DNA from: Sphingomonas lacusdianchii
GTDB lineage: Bacteria; Pseudomonadota; Alphaproteobacteria; Sphingomonadales; Sphingomonadaceae
Length of the DNA stretch: 64,000 nucleotides
Reading direction: 5' to 3'
NCBI RefSeq assembly: GCF_022664395.1
Contig: NZ_JAKRET010000008.1
Coordinates: 1 to 64,000, forward strand
The position numbers were made by a program, and so were the translations under genes. Positions 43,559 through 51,779 of the stretch are shown one piece after another; position 1 is the stretch's first letter, and each line of letters starts with the position of its first letter. Under the pieces are notes generated by a model. The model was not told the origin of the DNA. It saw only the letters and a list, made by a program, of their open reading frames with translations, and ran no database searches.

Positions 43559-44758
43559 ATGGCAGAGACGATAGCGCCCCGGCAATGGCGGCACCATTTC
43601 GCGCGCGCCACGGCGCTGCTGGGCGCGGCATTGCTGGCGGGGTGCGCCACGCTGGTGCCCAAGGGGCCGGTCGAACAGGCGCCGCCCACGACCACCCGTC
43701 CGCAACCGACCCGCCCCGCGCCGGTGACCGGCGGCATTCCCGAGGACACGCAGCGCCACCGCGTCGCGCTGCTGGTGCCGATGACCGGTCCCAATGGCGG
43801 CGTCGGCCGATCGATCGCCAATGCGACGCAGCTCGCGCTGCTCGACACCCGCAGCGAACGGGTGCGAATCACCACCTATGACACCGCCACCGGTGCCGCC
43901 GCCGCCGCGCAGCGCGCGATCGCGGAAGGCAATCGGCTGATCCTCGGCCCGCTGCTCGCCGACGATGTCCGCGCGGTCGCGCCGATCGCGCGCGGTGCGA
44001 AGGTGCCGGTCATCAGCTATTCGAACGACGTGTCGGTCGCGGGCAACGGCGCCTATCTGCTAGGCTATACCCCGGCGCAATCGATCGAGCGCGTCGTCGG
44101 CTTCGCGCGGACCAGCGGGATCAGCAAGTTCGCCGGGCTGGTGCCGGCGGGCGTCTATGGCCAGCGCGCCTCGACCAGCTTCCTGCGCGCAGTCGAACAG
44201 GCGGGCGGACAGGTCGTGTCGATCCAGACCTATGATCGCGGCAGCGGACAGGTGGCGGCTGCGGTCACCCGCCTGTCGCGCACCTCGCCCTATGAAGCGG
44301 TGCTGATCGCCGATCAGGCGGGCACGGCGGCGCTGGCGGTCCCCGCGATCCGCAAGTCGCCCAGCCGCAGCGCCAAGGTGCTCGGCACCGAGCTGTGGAA
44401 TACCGAGACCGGGTTGGGGTCGATGCCGGCGCTCAACGGCGCATGGTATGCGAGCGTGTCGAACACGCTCTATCGCCAGTTCGCGACCAAATATCGCGCG
44501 CGCTTCAACGCCGCGCCCTACCGCCTGTCGAGCCTCGGCTATGATTCGGTGCTGCTGACCGTGCGCATCGCCCGCGACTGGCCCGTCGGCCGCGACTTTC
44601 CCGAAAGCCGGTTGCGCGGGGACGACGGCTTTGCCGGGCTGGACGGCGCCTTCCGCTTCGGTCGCGACGGCATCGCCGAACGCGCGCTGGAGGTACAGGA
44701 AGTGCGCACCGGCGGCGCGGTAACGGTCAGCCCGGCCCCGCGGACGTTCGGAGACTGA
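43559..44758 (+). CDS. LpoA-like penicillin-binding protein activator lipoprotein
   Basis: A 399-residue protein with a lipoprotein signal (lipobox LLAGC, Cys near residue 29), a proline-rich linker and a periplasmic-binding-protein type I fold (HRVALLVPMTGPNGGVGRSIANATQLALLD, ILGPLLADDVRAVAPIARGAKVPVISYSND, YAGL-type FAGLVPAGVYGQRAS). This is the C-terminal domain of LpoA, which activates PBP1A at the outer membrane in gamma-proteobacteria; the TPR half is missing, as usual outside them. It diverges from rsmI, the classical neighbour of lpoA. Confidence 0.88.
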   Translation: MAETIAPRQWRHHFARATALLGAALLAGCATLVPKGPVEQAPPTTTRPQPTRPAPVTGGIPEDTQRHRVALLVPMTGPNGGVGRSIANATQLALLDTRSERVRITTYDTATGAAAAAQRAIAEGNRLILGPLLADDVRAVAPIARGAKVPVISYSNDVSVAGNGAYLLGYTPAQSIERVVGFARTSGISKFAGLVPAGVYGQRASTSFLRAVEQAGGQVVSIQTYDRGSGQVAAAVTRLSRTSPYEAVLIADQAGTAALAVPAIRKSPSRSAKVLGTELWNTETGLGSMPALNGAWYASVSNTLYRQFATKYRARFNAAPYRLSSLGYDSVLLTVRIARDWPVGRDFPESRLRGDDGFAGLDGAFRFGRDGIAERALEVQEVRTGGAVTVSPAPRTFGD

Positions 44759-44791
44759 GGGGGCTTCGGTCCATTTCATCTGCCGGAAACT

Positions 44792-44874
44792 GACGTCATC
44801 CCAGCGAAGGCTGGGATCTTCCGGTTATGGAACGGGACAAGAGCCGCTTGCGGCCCCAGCCTTCGCTGGGGCGA
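44792..44874. repeat. Palindromic intergenic repeat, family D copy 2
   Basis: GACGTCATCCCAGCGAAGGC starts it, then TGGGATCTTCCGG, and CCCCAGCCTTCGCTGGGGCG closes it. It matches the arrangement at 15471-15553, including the TCTTCCGGTxATGG and GGCxxxAGCCGC interior. It lies between the convergent LpoA-like and ldcA genes and may act as a terminator for both. Confidence 0.75.
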
Positions 44875-44884
44875 CTTTTACGCT

Positions 44885-45700
44885 TCACGCCACCCCGAAC
44901 GGCACCACCATATTGTCGGCATAATGCCCGACATGCGCGCGCCCCAGATAGGGCACGCCCATCGCGCCCGCCCAGCGGGTGACGATCGCTTCCTCGGTCT
45001 CGCCGAAGCCGGTGTCGTCGGGGCTGCGATCGGTCACCGCGCCGAGGCGGATACCGGCGATGCCCTTCAGCTGCGTCGCCTCGCGCAATTGCCAGAACAG
45101 ACGGTCGATGCGGTACAGGTCCTCGCCGACCTCCTCGACGATCACGACATGGTCGGTCAGGTCGGGCAGCCATGGCGTGCCGATCAGCGCGCAGAGGATC
45201 ACGAGGTTGAACGCGACACTCGGGCGCCCGTCGAGTTCGGGTGCCAGTACCGAGCGGTCGCGGTTGACCAGCCATGCGAGCGAGCGCGCCGCGCTGTTGG
45301 TGCCGCCCGCCTTGCCGACCTGTGCCGCCATCGGACCGTGGACCGGCCGGCCGATCCGCCGGGCGTAGAGCGCGCCGAGCAGGAACCCCATGTCCGAAAA
45401 GCCGACATAGCTCTTCGCCGCCGCCGCGCGGTTCAGCTGCGGCATGACCATGTCGAGGATGCGGTTCGACCCATAGCCGCCGCGCGCGAACCAGATCGCG
45501 TCGAAGCCCGGATCGTTGGCGAATTCGAGGAAGGCGGCGGCGCGCTGTTCGTCGGTGCCGGCGAAATGCCCGGCGTCGAGAAAACATTGCGGATGCACCA
45601 CCAGATCGACCGAGGGGTAGGTCAGCGCGGCATAGCCCTGTGTCCGGGCCATCTGCTCCTCATCCACGCGCCGCGCCGGGGCCACCACACCGATCCGCAT
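44885..45700 (-). CDS. ldcA: LD-carboxypeptidase (muramoyltetrapeptide carboxypeptidase)
   Basis: A 271-residue S66-family peptidase that removes the terminal D-Ala from cytosolic tetrapeptides in peptidoglycan recycling. It has the N-terminal RIGVVAPARRVDEEQMAR, the AIWFARGGYGSNRIL block, YVGFSDMGFLLGALYARRIGRPVHGPMAAQ (nucleophile Ser in GFSD), VIVEEVGEDLYRIDRLFWQL, and the catalytic His in GRAHVGHYADNMVVPFG. It diverges from mpl, the ligase that reuses the released tripeptide. Confidence 0.94.
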   Translation of the reverse strand: MRIGVVAPARRVDEEQMARTQGYAALTYPSVDLVVHPQCFLDAGHFAGTDEQRAAAFLEFANDPGFDAIWFARGGYGSNRILDMVMPQLNRAAAAKSYVGFSDMGFLLGALYARRIGRPVHGPMAAQVGKAGGTNSAARSLAWLVNRDRSVLAPELDGRPSVAFNLVILCALIGTPWLPDLTDHVVIVEEVGEDLYRIDRLFWQLREATQLKGIAGIRLGAVTDRSPDDTGFGETEEAIVTRWAGAMGVPYLGRAHVGHYADNMVVPFGVA

Positions 45701-45748
45701 CCTGCAACCCCGCTTGCCACTTAAGGACAAGGTCGATAGCCCCGCGCG

Positions 45749-47140
45749 ATGCTGTACGGCAAATCCTTCTTCCTCGTCGGGATCGGCGGTTCGGGCATGT
45801 TGCCGCTCGCCATGATCCTTGCCGGGCGCGGCGCGACCGTGGCCGGATCGGACCGATCGCTCGACCAGGCGAGCCTGCCCGCGAAGTTCGACGCGCTGCG
45901 CGCCGCCGGCATTGCGCTGTTCCCACAGGACGGCAGCGGCATCGTCTCGGCCGACCAGATCGTCGTCGCCTCCGCCGCGATCGAACCGACCGTCGCCGAT
46001 ATCGTCGCTGCCGAGGCAGTCGGCGCGAAGCGGATGGGCCGCGCCGAATTGCTCGCGATACTGTTCAACGCCGCGCCGCTGTCGATCGGGGTGGCAGGGA
46101 CCAGCGGCAAGTCGACGGTCACCGGCATGATCGGCACTGTGCTGCACGCGCTCGGCCGCGATCCGACCGTGATGAACGGCGCGGTGATGAAGGATTTCGT
46201 TGCCCCCGACCGCCCCTTCGCCAGCGCATTGGTCGGGCAGGGCGATGCGTTCGTCAGCGAGGTCGACGAAAGCGACGGGTCGATCGCCTATTACCGCCCA
46301 CAGGTCGCGGTGCTGAACAATGTCAGCCTCGACCACAAGACGTTGGCGGAGTTGCGCGACCTGTTCGGCGGGTTCGCCGACCGCGCGCGCCACGTCGTCG
46401 TCAATGTCGGCGATGGCGAGGCGGCGGCGCTGGCGGCGGCGGTGCCGGCGGCCAAGCGCACGACCTTTGCGGTCGAGGGCGAGGCCGATCTGGTTGCCCG
46501 CGCGCTGGTGCTCGACCCCTTTGCCAGCCGCTTCGAACTGGTCGCGGACGGGCAGGTCCACGACGTGCGGCTGGCGGTGCCGGGGCGGCACAATGTCGCC
46601 AATGCGCTGGCGGCGATCGGCGCGGTCGTTGCCGCCGGGGTGCCGGTCGCCGATGCGGTCGCGGCCATTGCCGGCTTTTCGGGCCTGAAGCGGCGTTTCG
46701 AATGGGTCGGCACGGCGCGCGGGGTCAGCGTCATCGACGATTTCGGGCACAATCCCGACAAGATCGCCGCGACCATCGCCACGCTGCGCACCCAACCGGG
46801 GCGGCTGCTGCTGTTCTTCCAGCCGCATGGCTATGGTCCGCTCAAGGTGATGCGCCGCGAACTGGTGACGATGTTCGCGCGCGAACTGCACGGCGACGAC
46901 CTGCTGGTGCTGCCCGATCCGGTCTATCGCGGCGGCACGGTGACGCGCGAGGTCACCAGCGCCGATATCGTCGGCGACCTGACCGTGCAGGGTGCTCCGG
47001 CACGGCATATCCCCGACCGTGCGGCGGCGGCGGCGCATCTGGTGGCGCAGGCGCGTGACGGCGACCGGATCGTGGTGATGGGCGCGCGCGACGATACGCT
47101 GTCCGAACTGGCAGCGCAGATGCTGGCGATGCTGGGGTAG
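45749..47140 (+). CDS. mpl: UDP-N-acetylmuramate:tripeptide ligase
   Basis: A 463-residue Mur ligase with N-terminal [32 protein letters not shown]-binding [16 protein letters not shown] (normally GTHGKT), substrate block [23 protein letters not shown], and the C-terminal [28 protein letters not shown] and [10 protein letters not shown]. It attaches recycled L-Ala-gamma-D-Glu-meso-DAP to UDP-MurNAc. It could be a MurC paralogue, but MurC normally lies in the dcw cluster and the divergent ldcA supports Mpl. The ATP loop GTSGKS differs from the usual GTHGKT. Confidence 0.85.
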   Translation: MLYGKSFFLVGIGGSGMLPLAMILAGRGATVAGSDRSLDQASLPAKFDALRAAGIALFPQDGSGIVSADQIVVASAAIEPTVADIVAAEAVGAKRMGRAELLAILFNAAPLSIGVAGTSGKSTVTGMIGTVLHALGRDPTVMNGAVMKDFVAPDRPFASALVGQGDAFVSEVDESDGSIAYYRPQVAVLNNVSLDHKTLAELRDLFGGFADRARHVVVNVGDGEAAALAAAVPAAKRTTFAVEGEADLVARALVLDPFASRFELVADGQVHDVRLAVPGRHNVANALAAIGAVVAAGVPVADAVAAIAGFSGLKRRFEWVGTARGVSVIDDFGHNPDKIAATIATLRTQPGRLLLFFQPHGYGPLKVMRRELVTMFARELHGDDLLVLPDPVYRGGTVTREVTSADIVGDLTVQGAPARHIPDRAAAAAHLVAQARDGDRIVVMGARDDTLSELAAQMLAMLG

Positions 47141-47164
47141 GGGCGTTCCGTTACCCCGGATGTA

Positions 47165-47283
47165 CTCGAGACCTCTGCGAGAATCCGTGGACCGTGCCCC
47201 GGCGAAGGCCGGGGCCCAGTTGGGTGACGGGGTCGGCTACGGAGGAACCTTCCCAACTGTACCCCGGCCTCCGCCGGGGTACA
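47165..47283. repeat. Palindromic REP-like element, family A copy 4
   Basis: The core 47194-47283 is GTGCCCCGGCGAAGGCCGGG against the inverted CCCGGCCTCCGCCGGGGTAC (one base changed in the arm). The left outer arm is CGAGACCTCTGCGAGAA. The gap 47141-47465 otherwise holds only the palindromic operator and transporter leader. Confidence 0.85.
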
Positions 47284-47439
47284 GTTCGGCTTGGCTCCGT
47301 TCGGGACTTTCCAGAAGCTTCGCTCGAGTCCGGGACGACGAAGGGGGACCGGTCCGGGACTGGCACATCGCAACCGCCCCCGCCTTGAAATTCCCCCCGC
47401 CCTCGGCGAGCGCACCAATATCATAAGCAAATAGTCGAA

Positions 47440-47452
47440 TTAGTCCGACTAA
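47440..47452. promoter_or_regulatory. Candidate repressor operator upstream of the MFS transporter gene
   Basis: TTAGTCCGACTAA is a perfect palindrome (6-1-6), overlapping on its left a second TAGTCG half-site (47432-47437). It lies 13 bases before the TTG start, so binding would block transcription or translation. The nearby ROK repressor gene (50362-51555) is the obvious candidate to bind it. Confidence 0.5.
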
Positions 47453-47465
47453 GGGGAGCGCCGCA

Positions 47466-48815
47466 TTGGCTGACAAACAGGCGGGTTCCGCCACCACCGG
47501 GCTGGCCTTCGCCGCCGTGACGACCCTGTTCTTCGCCTGGGGATTCATCACCTCGCTCATCGACCCGCTGGTCGCGGCGGTGAAGGGCATCTTCACCCTG
47601 ACCGATTTCGAGGCGCAGTTGGCCGCTTCGGCCTTCTTCCTCGCCTATGGCCTGATCTCGATGCCGGCCGCGATCCTGCTCGGCCGGTTGCGCGCGGTGC
47701 CGTCGATCCTGTTCGCGCTGGGGACGATGATCATCGGCTGCCTGACGATGCTGGTTGCGGCGAACCTTGCGGTGTTTCCGCTGGTGCTGCTCGGCCTGTT
47801 CGTCCTCGCCGCCGGCATCACCGTGTTGCAGGTCGCGGCGAACCCGCTGGCTGCCGCGCTCGGCGATCCGAAGCTCAGCCATTTCCGCCTGACGCTCAGC
47901 CAGACGTTCAACTCGTTCGGTACCTTTCTCGGGCCGCTGCTCGGCGCCAGCCTGTTCCTTGAAGGGGTCGAGGTAAAGGACGGCACGGTGTTGACGGACG
48001 CGGTGCGCGCCGGTGCGCTGGCCGGGATCGACCGCGCCTATTTCTGGATCGCCGGGCTGATCGCGGCGCTGGCGATCTTCTTCTTCCTCAGCCGCCGGGT
48101 CGTGTCGGCGGCGGTCCCCGCCGCGCCGGCCAAGGTGCCGGGGCCGGGGGCATTGCTCGCCGATGCCTTTTCGTCGCGCTGGGCACTGCTCGGGGCGAGC
48201 GCGATCTTCGTCTATGTCGGGGCCGAGGTCGCGATCGGGACGCAGATGGCGCTGTTCCTCAACGCCGATGGCGTCTGGGGCGCGTCGGACGCGCCGTTCG
48301 GCGTGCCGCTGCTCGGCTTCGCGATGGGCAGCGACGGCGTGCCCGGCGTGTCGTTGCAGGAAGCGGGCAAGGCCGTCGCCTTCTATTGGGGCGGGGCGAT
48401 GGTCGGTCGGCTGATCGGATCGGTGCTGCTGTCGCAGGTGAAGGCGTGGAAGCTGATGGCGCTGTTCACCGCGATCGCGGTCGGCATGTGCCTTTATGTC
48501 GCGGGCGTGGGCGGGGTCACCGCCGGGTTCGTCGCGCTGTCGATGGGGCTGTTCAACTCGATCATGTTCCCCGTCATCTTTACCCTGACGCTCGAACGCT
48601 CGACCGCCAGCGAGGCGGCGACCTCCGGCCTGCTGTGCACCGCGATCTTCGGCGGGGCGGTGATCCCGCCGGTCGTGGGGCTGGTGTCGGGCGCGGTCGG
48701 CCATGGGCCGGCGTTCCTCGTGCCGGCGATCTGCTATGCGGCGCTGTGCGGCTTCGCCGTCGCCGCCGGACGCACCGCGACGCGCAACGCCGCTGCGGCG
48801 AAGAGCCTGCACTGA
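47466..48815 (+). CDS. FucP-like sugar MFS transporter
   Basis: A 449-residue major-facilitator protein with about 12 helices. Hallmarks of the FucP/GluP group are FAAVTTLFFAWGFITSLIDPLVAAVKGIF, ASAFFLAYGLISMPAAILLGRL, VLQVAANPLAAALG, LSQTFNSFGTFLGPLLGASLF, VGAEVAIGTQMA and SMGLFNSIMFPVIFTLTLE. It imports a hexose or disaccharide with protons. The start is a TTG after AAGGGGAG (the sequence upstream has no in-frame ATG). It belongs with the ROK kinase/GH3 locus. Confidence 0.92.
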   Translation: MADKQAGSATTGLAFAAVTTLFFAWGFITSLIDPLVAAVKGIFTLTDFEAQLAASAFFLAYGLISMPAAILLGRLRAVPSILFALGTMIIGCLTMLVAANLAVFPLVLLGLFVLAAGITVLQVAANPLAAALGDPKLSHFRLTLSQTFNSFGTFLGPLLGASLFLEGVEVKDGTVLTDAVRAGALAGIDRAYFWIAGLIAALAIFFFLSRRVVSAAVPAAPAKVPGPGALLADAFSSRWALLGASAIFVYVGAEVAIGTQMALFLNADGVWGASDAPFGVPLLGFAMGSDGVPGVSLQEAGKAVAFYWGGAMVGRLIGSVLLSQVKAWKLMALFTAIAVGMCLYVAGVGGVTAGFVALSMGLFNSIMFPVIFTLTLERSTASEAATSGLLCTAIFGGAVIPPVVGLVSGAVGHGPAFLVPAICYAALCGFAVAAGRTATRNAAAAKSLH

Positions 48816-48821
48816 CCGGAC

Positions 48822-48845
48822 GGGGCGGGCGTCGCTGCCCGCCCC
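48822..48845. terminator. Bidirectional hairpin terminator
   Basis: A perfect 9-bp stem, GGGGCGGGC with GCCCGCCCC and a 6-base loop, followed on the plus strand by TGTTT. It lies between the convergent FucP-like and ROK kinase genes (stops at 48815 and 48850), so it probably ends both transcripts. Confidence 0.7.
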
Positions 48846-48849
48846 TGTT

Positions 48850-49785
48850 TCAAGCCGCGACGCGCGCCCGCAACGCATTCTGCGCCAGCGCGATCGAGCC
48901 GAGCGGCCCCGCCTGATCGCCGAGCGCCGGGGCGACGACATAGTCGCGTGCCGGCAGCGGCAGATAGCCGTTGATGCTTTCCCGCAGCGCCGGTTCGATC
49001 CGCGCCAGCAGATGCGGCTGCTTGTTCATCACTCCGCCGCCGATCGCGATCCGCTTCGGCCCGGTGGTGCACACCATCGCATGGCACATGGCGACGATCG
49101 ACGCGGCGACGCGGTCCCAGACCGGATGGTTGGGCAACAGCGTCGATACATGGACGTCGCCCAGCGCGGCCTTGATACCCGTGCCCGATGCCAGCCCCTC
49201 GACGCAATCGTCATGGAACGGGCAACCGCTCGGCAGCGTATCGCCCGGCAGGCGCGGGGTGCGCAGATGGCCGATCTCGGCATGGCCGATCCCGCGCGTC
49301 GGCTGGCCGTTGACCAGCAGCCCCACGCCGACCCCGGTGCCGATCGTCACATAGGCGAAATCGTCCAGCCCCTGCGCACAGCCCCATAGCGTTTCGGCGA
49401 AGGCCGCGCCATTGACGTCGGTATCGAACGCGTGGGGAACGGCGAACGGTGCCGACAGCCGGCCGGCGACATCGGCCATCGGCCAGTCGGGCTTGGTCGT
49501 GGCGAGGATATGCCCCCAGGTCGGCGATGCGGGGTCGAGATCGACCGGGCCGAAGCTGGCAATGCCGAGCGCCGCGAACCCGGTCGTGTTCCACCAGCGC
49601 TGTAGCACGGCGGCTATGGCGGGCAGGGTGACGTCGGGATGCTCGGTCGGCACCGTTTCCTGCGCCAGGATCCGGTCCGGGCCATAGGCCAGCGTGCACA
49701 CGCACTTGGTCCCGCCCAGTTCGATCCCGGCCAGCGGCAGGTCGCTCCGGTCGCGCGCCGACGGGGGATCGATCGTCATGTTCAT
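48850..49785 (-). CDS. ROK-family sugar kinase (fructokinase-like)
   Basis: A 311-residue kinase. It has the nucleotide-binding LAGIELGGTKCVCTLAYG, FDTDVNGAAFAETLWG (catalytic Asp in DVNGAA), TIGTGVGVGLLVNGQPTRG and a zinc site (GHAEIGHLRTPRLPGDTLPSGCPFHDDCVEGLASG: His, and CxxHxxC). The CPFHDDCVEGLASG form is that of the ROK fructokinases such as Bacillus GmuE, so fructose or mannose phosphorylation is more likely than glucose. AGGA precedes the ATG. It probably acts on the sugar brought in by the FucP-like transporter. Confidence 0.9.
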   Translation of the reverse strand: MNMTIDPPSARDRSDLPLAGIELGGTKCVCTLAYGPDRILAQETVPTEHPDVTLPAIAAVLQRWWNTTGFAALGIASFGPVDLDPASPTWGHILATTKPDWPMADVAGRLSAPFAVPHAFDTDVNGAAFAETLWGCAQGLDDFAYVTIGTGVGVGLLVNGQPTRGIGHAEIGHLRTPRLPGDTLPSGCPFHDDCVEGLASGTGIKAALGDVHVSTLLPNHPVWDRVAASIVAMCHAMVCTTGPKRIAIGGGVMNKQPHLLARIEPALRESINGYLPLPARDYVVAPALGDQAGPLGSIALAQNALRARVAA

Positions 49786-49993
49786 TCGCGAAAATCCTGT
49801 CACCGGTGAAAGTTTGCAACGTCGCAGCCTTGTCGGCCAAGTGCAATTAGGAAAATCGGTTTGTTTAATAAAATCGATCGTCCCGGGGGACAGGTCCTCC
49901 GGCGACGCCGCGTTTCGTATAATGTTCGTCCGCTCGCTAACCGAACGGCAAGGACCGCCGTGCCAAAGCTGTCTGCTGGAAATGGAGTCGGCG

Positions 49994-50365
49994 ATGCGGG
50001 CGAATGCGAAGGATGCGGCGGCGGGGGCGGCCGGACGGTTCGAACTGGCATTCGCGGCGCAGTTCAAGGGGAGTGCCGCCCAGCCGGCGTCCACCATGTC
50101 GCCGCCCGATATCCGGGACATGACCCCGCGCGAAATGGCCGAGTACGGCTTTCACCTGTTCGCGGAAGGCGCGATCGACATCCATACGCTGCACCGCTTC
50201 CGCCGCGAACTGATCGCGACCGACGGGACGCCCGCCGCCGACATCAAGATGGATTTCGCCGCACAGGCCCGCGAGCGGCTGGCGCATCTCGATGCGGTGT
50301 TTGAACCGAAATCCTCGGCGGCCTATCGTTCGCTGCGCCGCCTGCTCGACTTCGCAAGGCCTTAA
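49994..50365 (+). CDS. Hypothetical protein between ROK genes
   Basis: 123 residues; not recognised. It has no signal peptide or membrane helix. An Ala-rich N-terminus is followed by a helical region with MTPREMAEYGFHLFAEGAIDIHTLHRFRREL and RERLAHLDAVFEP. GGAG 5 bases before ATG 49994 decides the start; ATG 49982 is also in frame. A TATAAT hexamer at 49918-49923 could be its -10. The end overlaps the convergent ROK repressor gene by 4 bases. Confidence 0.7.
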   Translation: MRANAKDAAAGAAGRFELAFAAQFKGSAAQPASTMSPPDIRDMTPREMAEYGFHLFAEGAIDIHTLHRFRRELIATDGTPAADIKMDFAAQARERLAHLDAVFEPKSSAAYRSLRRLLDFARP

Positions 50366-51555
50366 CCGGCGTCCACCGCCTTCCACAGAGCGGTCGCGCT
50401 CGGCAGCAGGAAGTGGCTGAACGGCAGGATCGCCGCACCCACCGCCGGCGCATCCTCGGCCAGCATCGCGCGGCGCACCGACGCGAGGGCGGGAACATTG
50501 GTGGCCTTCACCCGCAACCGTTCGTTCAGCCGCGCGGCCAACGTCTCGACATGCCGCCCCGGCAGCCGTCCGCCGACGAAGATCGCCGCCGGATTGATGA
50601 GGCAATTGATCGCGATCATCGGTTCGATCAGCCGCTCGACCGAGGCGTCGATCCATGCATCGACGATCGTCAGCAGCTCGGCCGGATCGCGCTCGCCCCG
50701 GATATCGCCGAGCGTGAAGCCCGCGCAACGCAGCGGATGCGACAGGCCCGAAAGCGATACGGTGTGCTGGATCTGGGTCTGCCCGCCCTTGCCGTCGCTG
50801 CCCAGCAGGAAGCCGAGTTCGCCCGATCGCCCGCTTGCCCCCCGGAAATAGCTGCCGTCGATCACCAGCCCGCCGCCCAGCGCCGACGAGATCAGGACAT
50901 AGAAGAAGCTCGCCTGATGCTGGCCATGGCCCAGTTGCAGCTCGCCCATCGCCGCTGCCGCCGCGTCGTTCTCGACGAACACCGGCCGGTCGATCGGCGC
51001 TGCGAACAGCGTCGCCATGTCGACGCTTTCCCATTCGGTATAGCTGGCCGGGCGGCCGGGCAGGTCGACGGTGCCCAGATCGTCGGGCCGCGCCACGCCG
51101 ATGCCGACGATCCGTTCGGCATCGACCTGCGCCTCGGCGACCAGTCCGGTGATGACCGATCGATAGAAACCGGCGACGTCGTCCGGCAGCGCGAAATCGA
51201 CGTCGCGGGTGGCGCGCGCCAGCGTCTGCCCGGTGAAGTCGACTAGCACGATCGTCACGTGATCGCGGTCGATATTGATGCCGATCGCGTAGCAGGCGGC
51301 GGGATTGACCACCAGCTTGGTCGGCGGCTGGCCGCGTCCGCCGCGCCGCTGCCCGGCCTCGAGGATCAGCCCCTCGCCCAGCAGCCGGCGGGTGATGTTG
51401 GCGATCGCCGGCGGGGTGAGGCCGGTGATGTTGGCCAGGTCGATGCGGGTCAGCGACCCCGACACCCGGATGGCGTGCAGCGTGATTCGCTGGTTATGGT
51501 CGGCGGCACGTTCGAGGTTGGTCCCCGACAGGCGAATCGGTGCACGATCGGTCAC
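50362..51555 (-). CDS. ROK-family transcriptional repressor
   Basis: A 397-residue regulator (NagC/XylR type). The N-terminal winged helix (about residues 10-75: AADHNQRITLHAIRVSGSLTRIDLANITGLTPPAIANITRRLLGEGLI) is followed by a ROK sugar-sensing domain (INIDRDHVTIVLVDFTGQTLA, FVENDAAAAAMGELQLG, ISSALGGGLVIDGSYFRGASGRSGELGFL). The zinc-site Cys cluster of ROK kinases is absent. No ATG fits the conserved start; GTG 51555 is used. Divergent from the GH3 gene, it should control that gene and probably the FucP-like gene, with a sugar as inducer. Confidence 0.9.
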   Translation of the reverse strand: MTDRAPIRLSGTNLERAADHNQRITLHAIRVSGSLTRIDLANITGLTPPAIANITRRLLGEGLILEAGQRRGGRGQPPTKLVVNPAACYAIGINIDRDHVTIVLVDFTGQTLARATRDVDFALPDDVAGFYRSVITGLVAEAQVDAERIVGIGVARPDDLGTVDLPGRPASYTEWESVDMATLFAAPIDRPVFVENDAAAAAMGELQLGHGQHQASFFYVLISSALGGGLVIDGSYFRGASGRSGELGFLLGSDGKGGQTQIQHTVSLSGLSHPLRCAGFTLGDIRGERDPAELLTIVDAWIDASVERLIEPMIAINCLINPAAIFVGGRLPGRHVETLAARLNERLRVKATNVPALASVRRAMLAEDAPAVGAAILPFSHFLLPSATALWKAVDAG

Positions 51556-51779
51556 GCGCGGAGATCCCGGGCGGGTAGGGGGCAGGACACGCACTATCTC
51601 CCAATCACGGCGGCGCCGTTCGTTCTTTTGGCAGAGCGTGGACCAGTGGACAGGCCAGTTCAATCGGAAACCGTGTTGGCGAAACCCCTGTCGGACGATT
51701 GACACCGTTGTCGGAATTGGCGAACGGGGACGCAAAGGATCGCACGCGGTGGAATCGCGGGCAGAGGGAGAGCGATGCG

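Noticed and set aside
51699..51722. TTGACA at 51699 as the promoter of the GH3 gene
   Set aside because: No matching -10 hexamer 16-18 bases downstream, so a single -35 match in GC-rich DNA is not enough.
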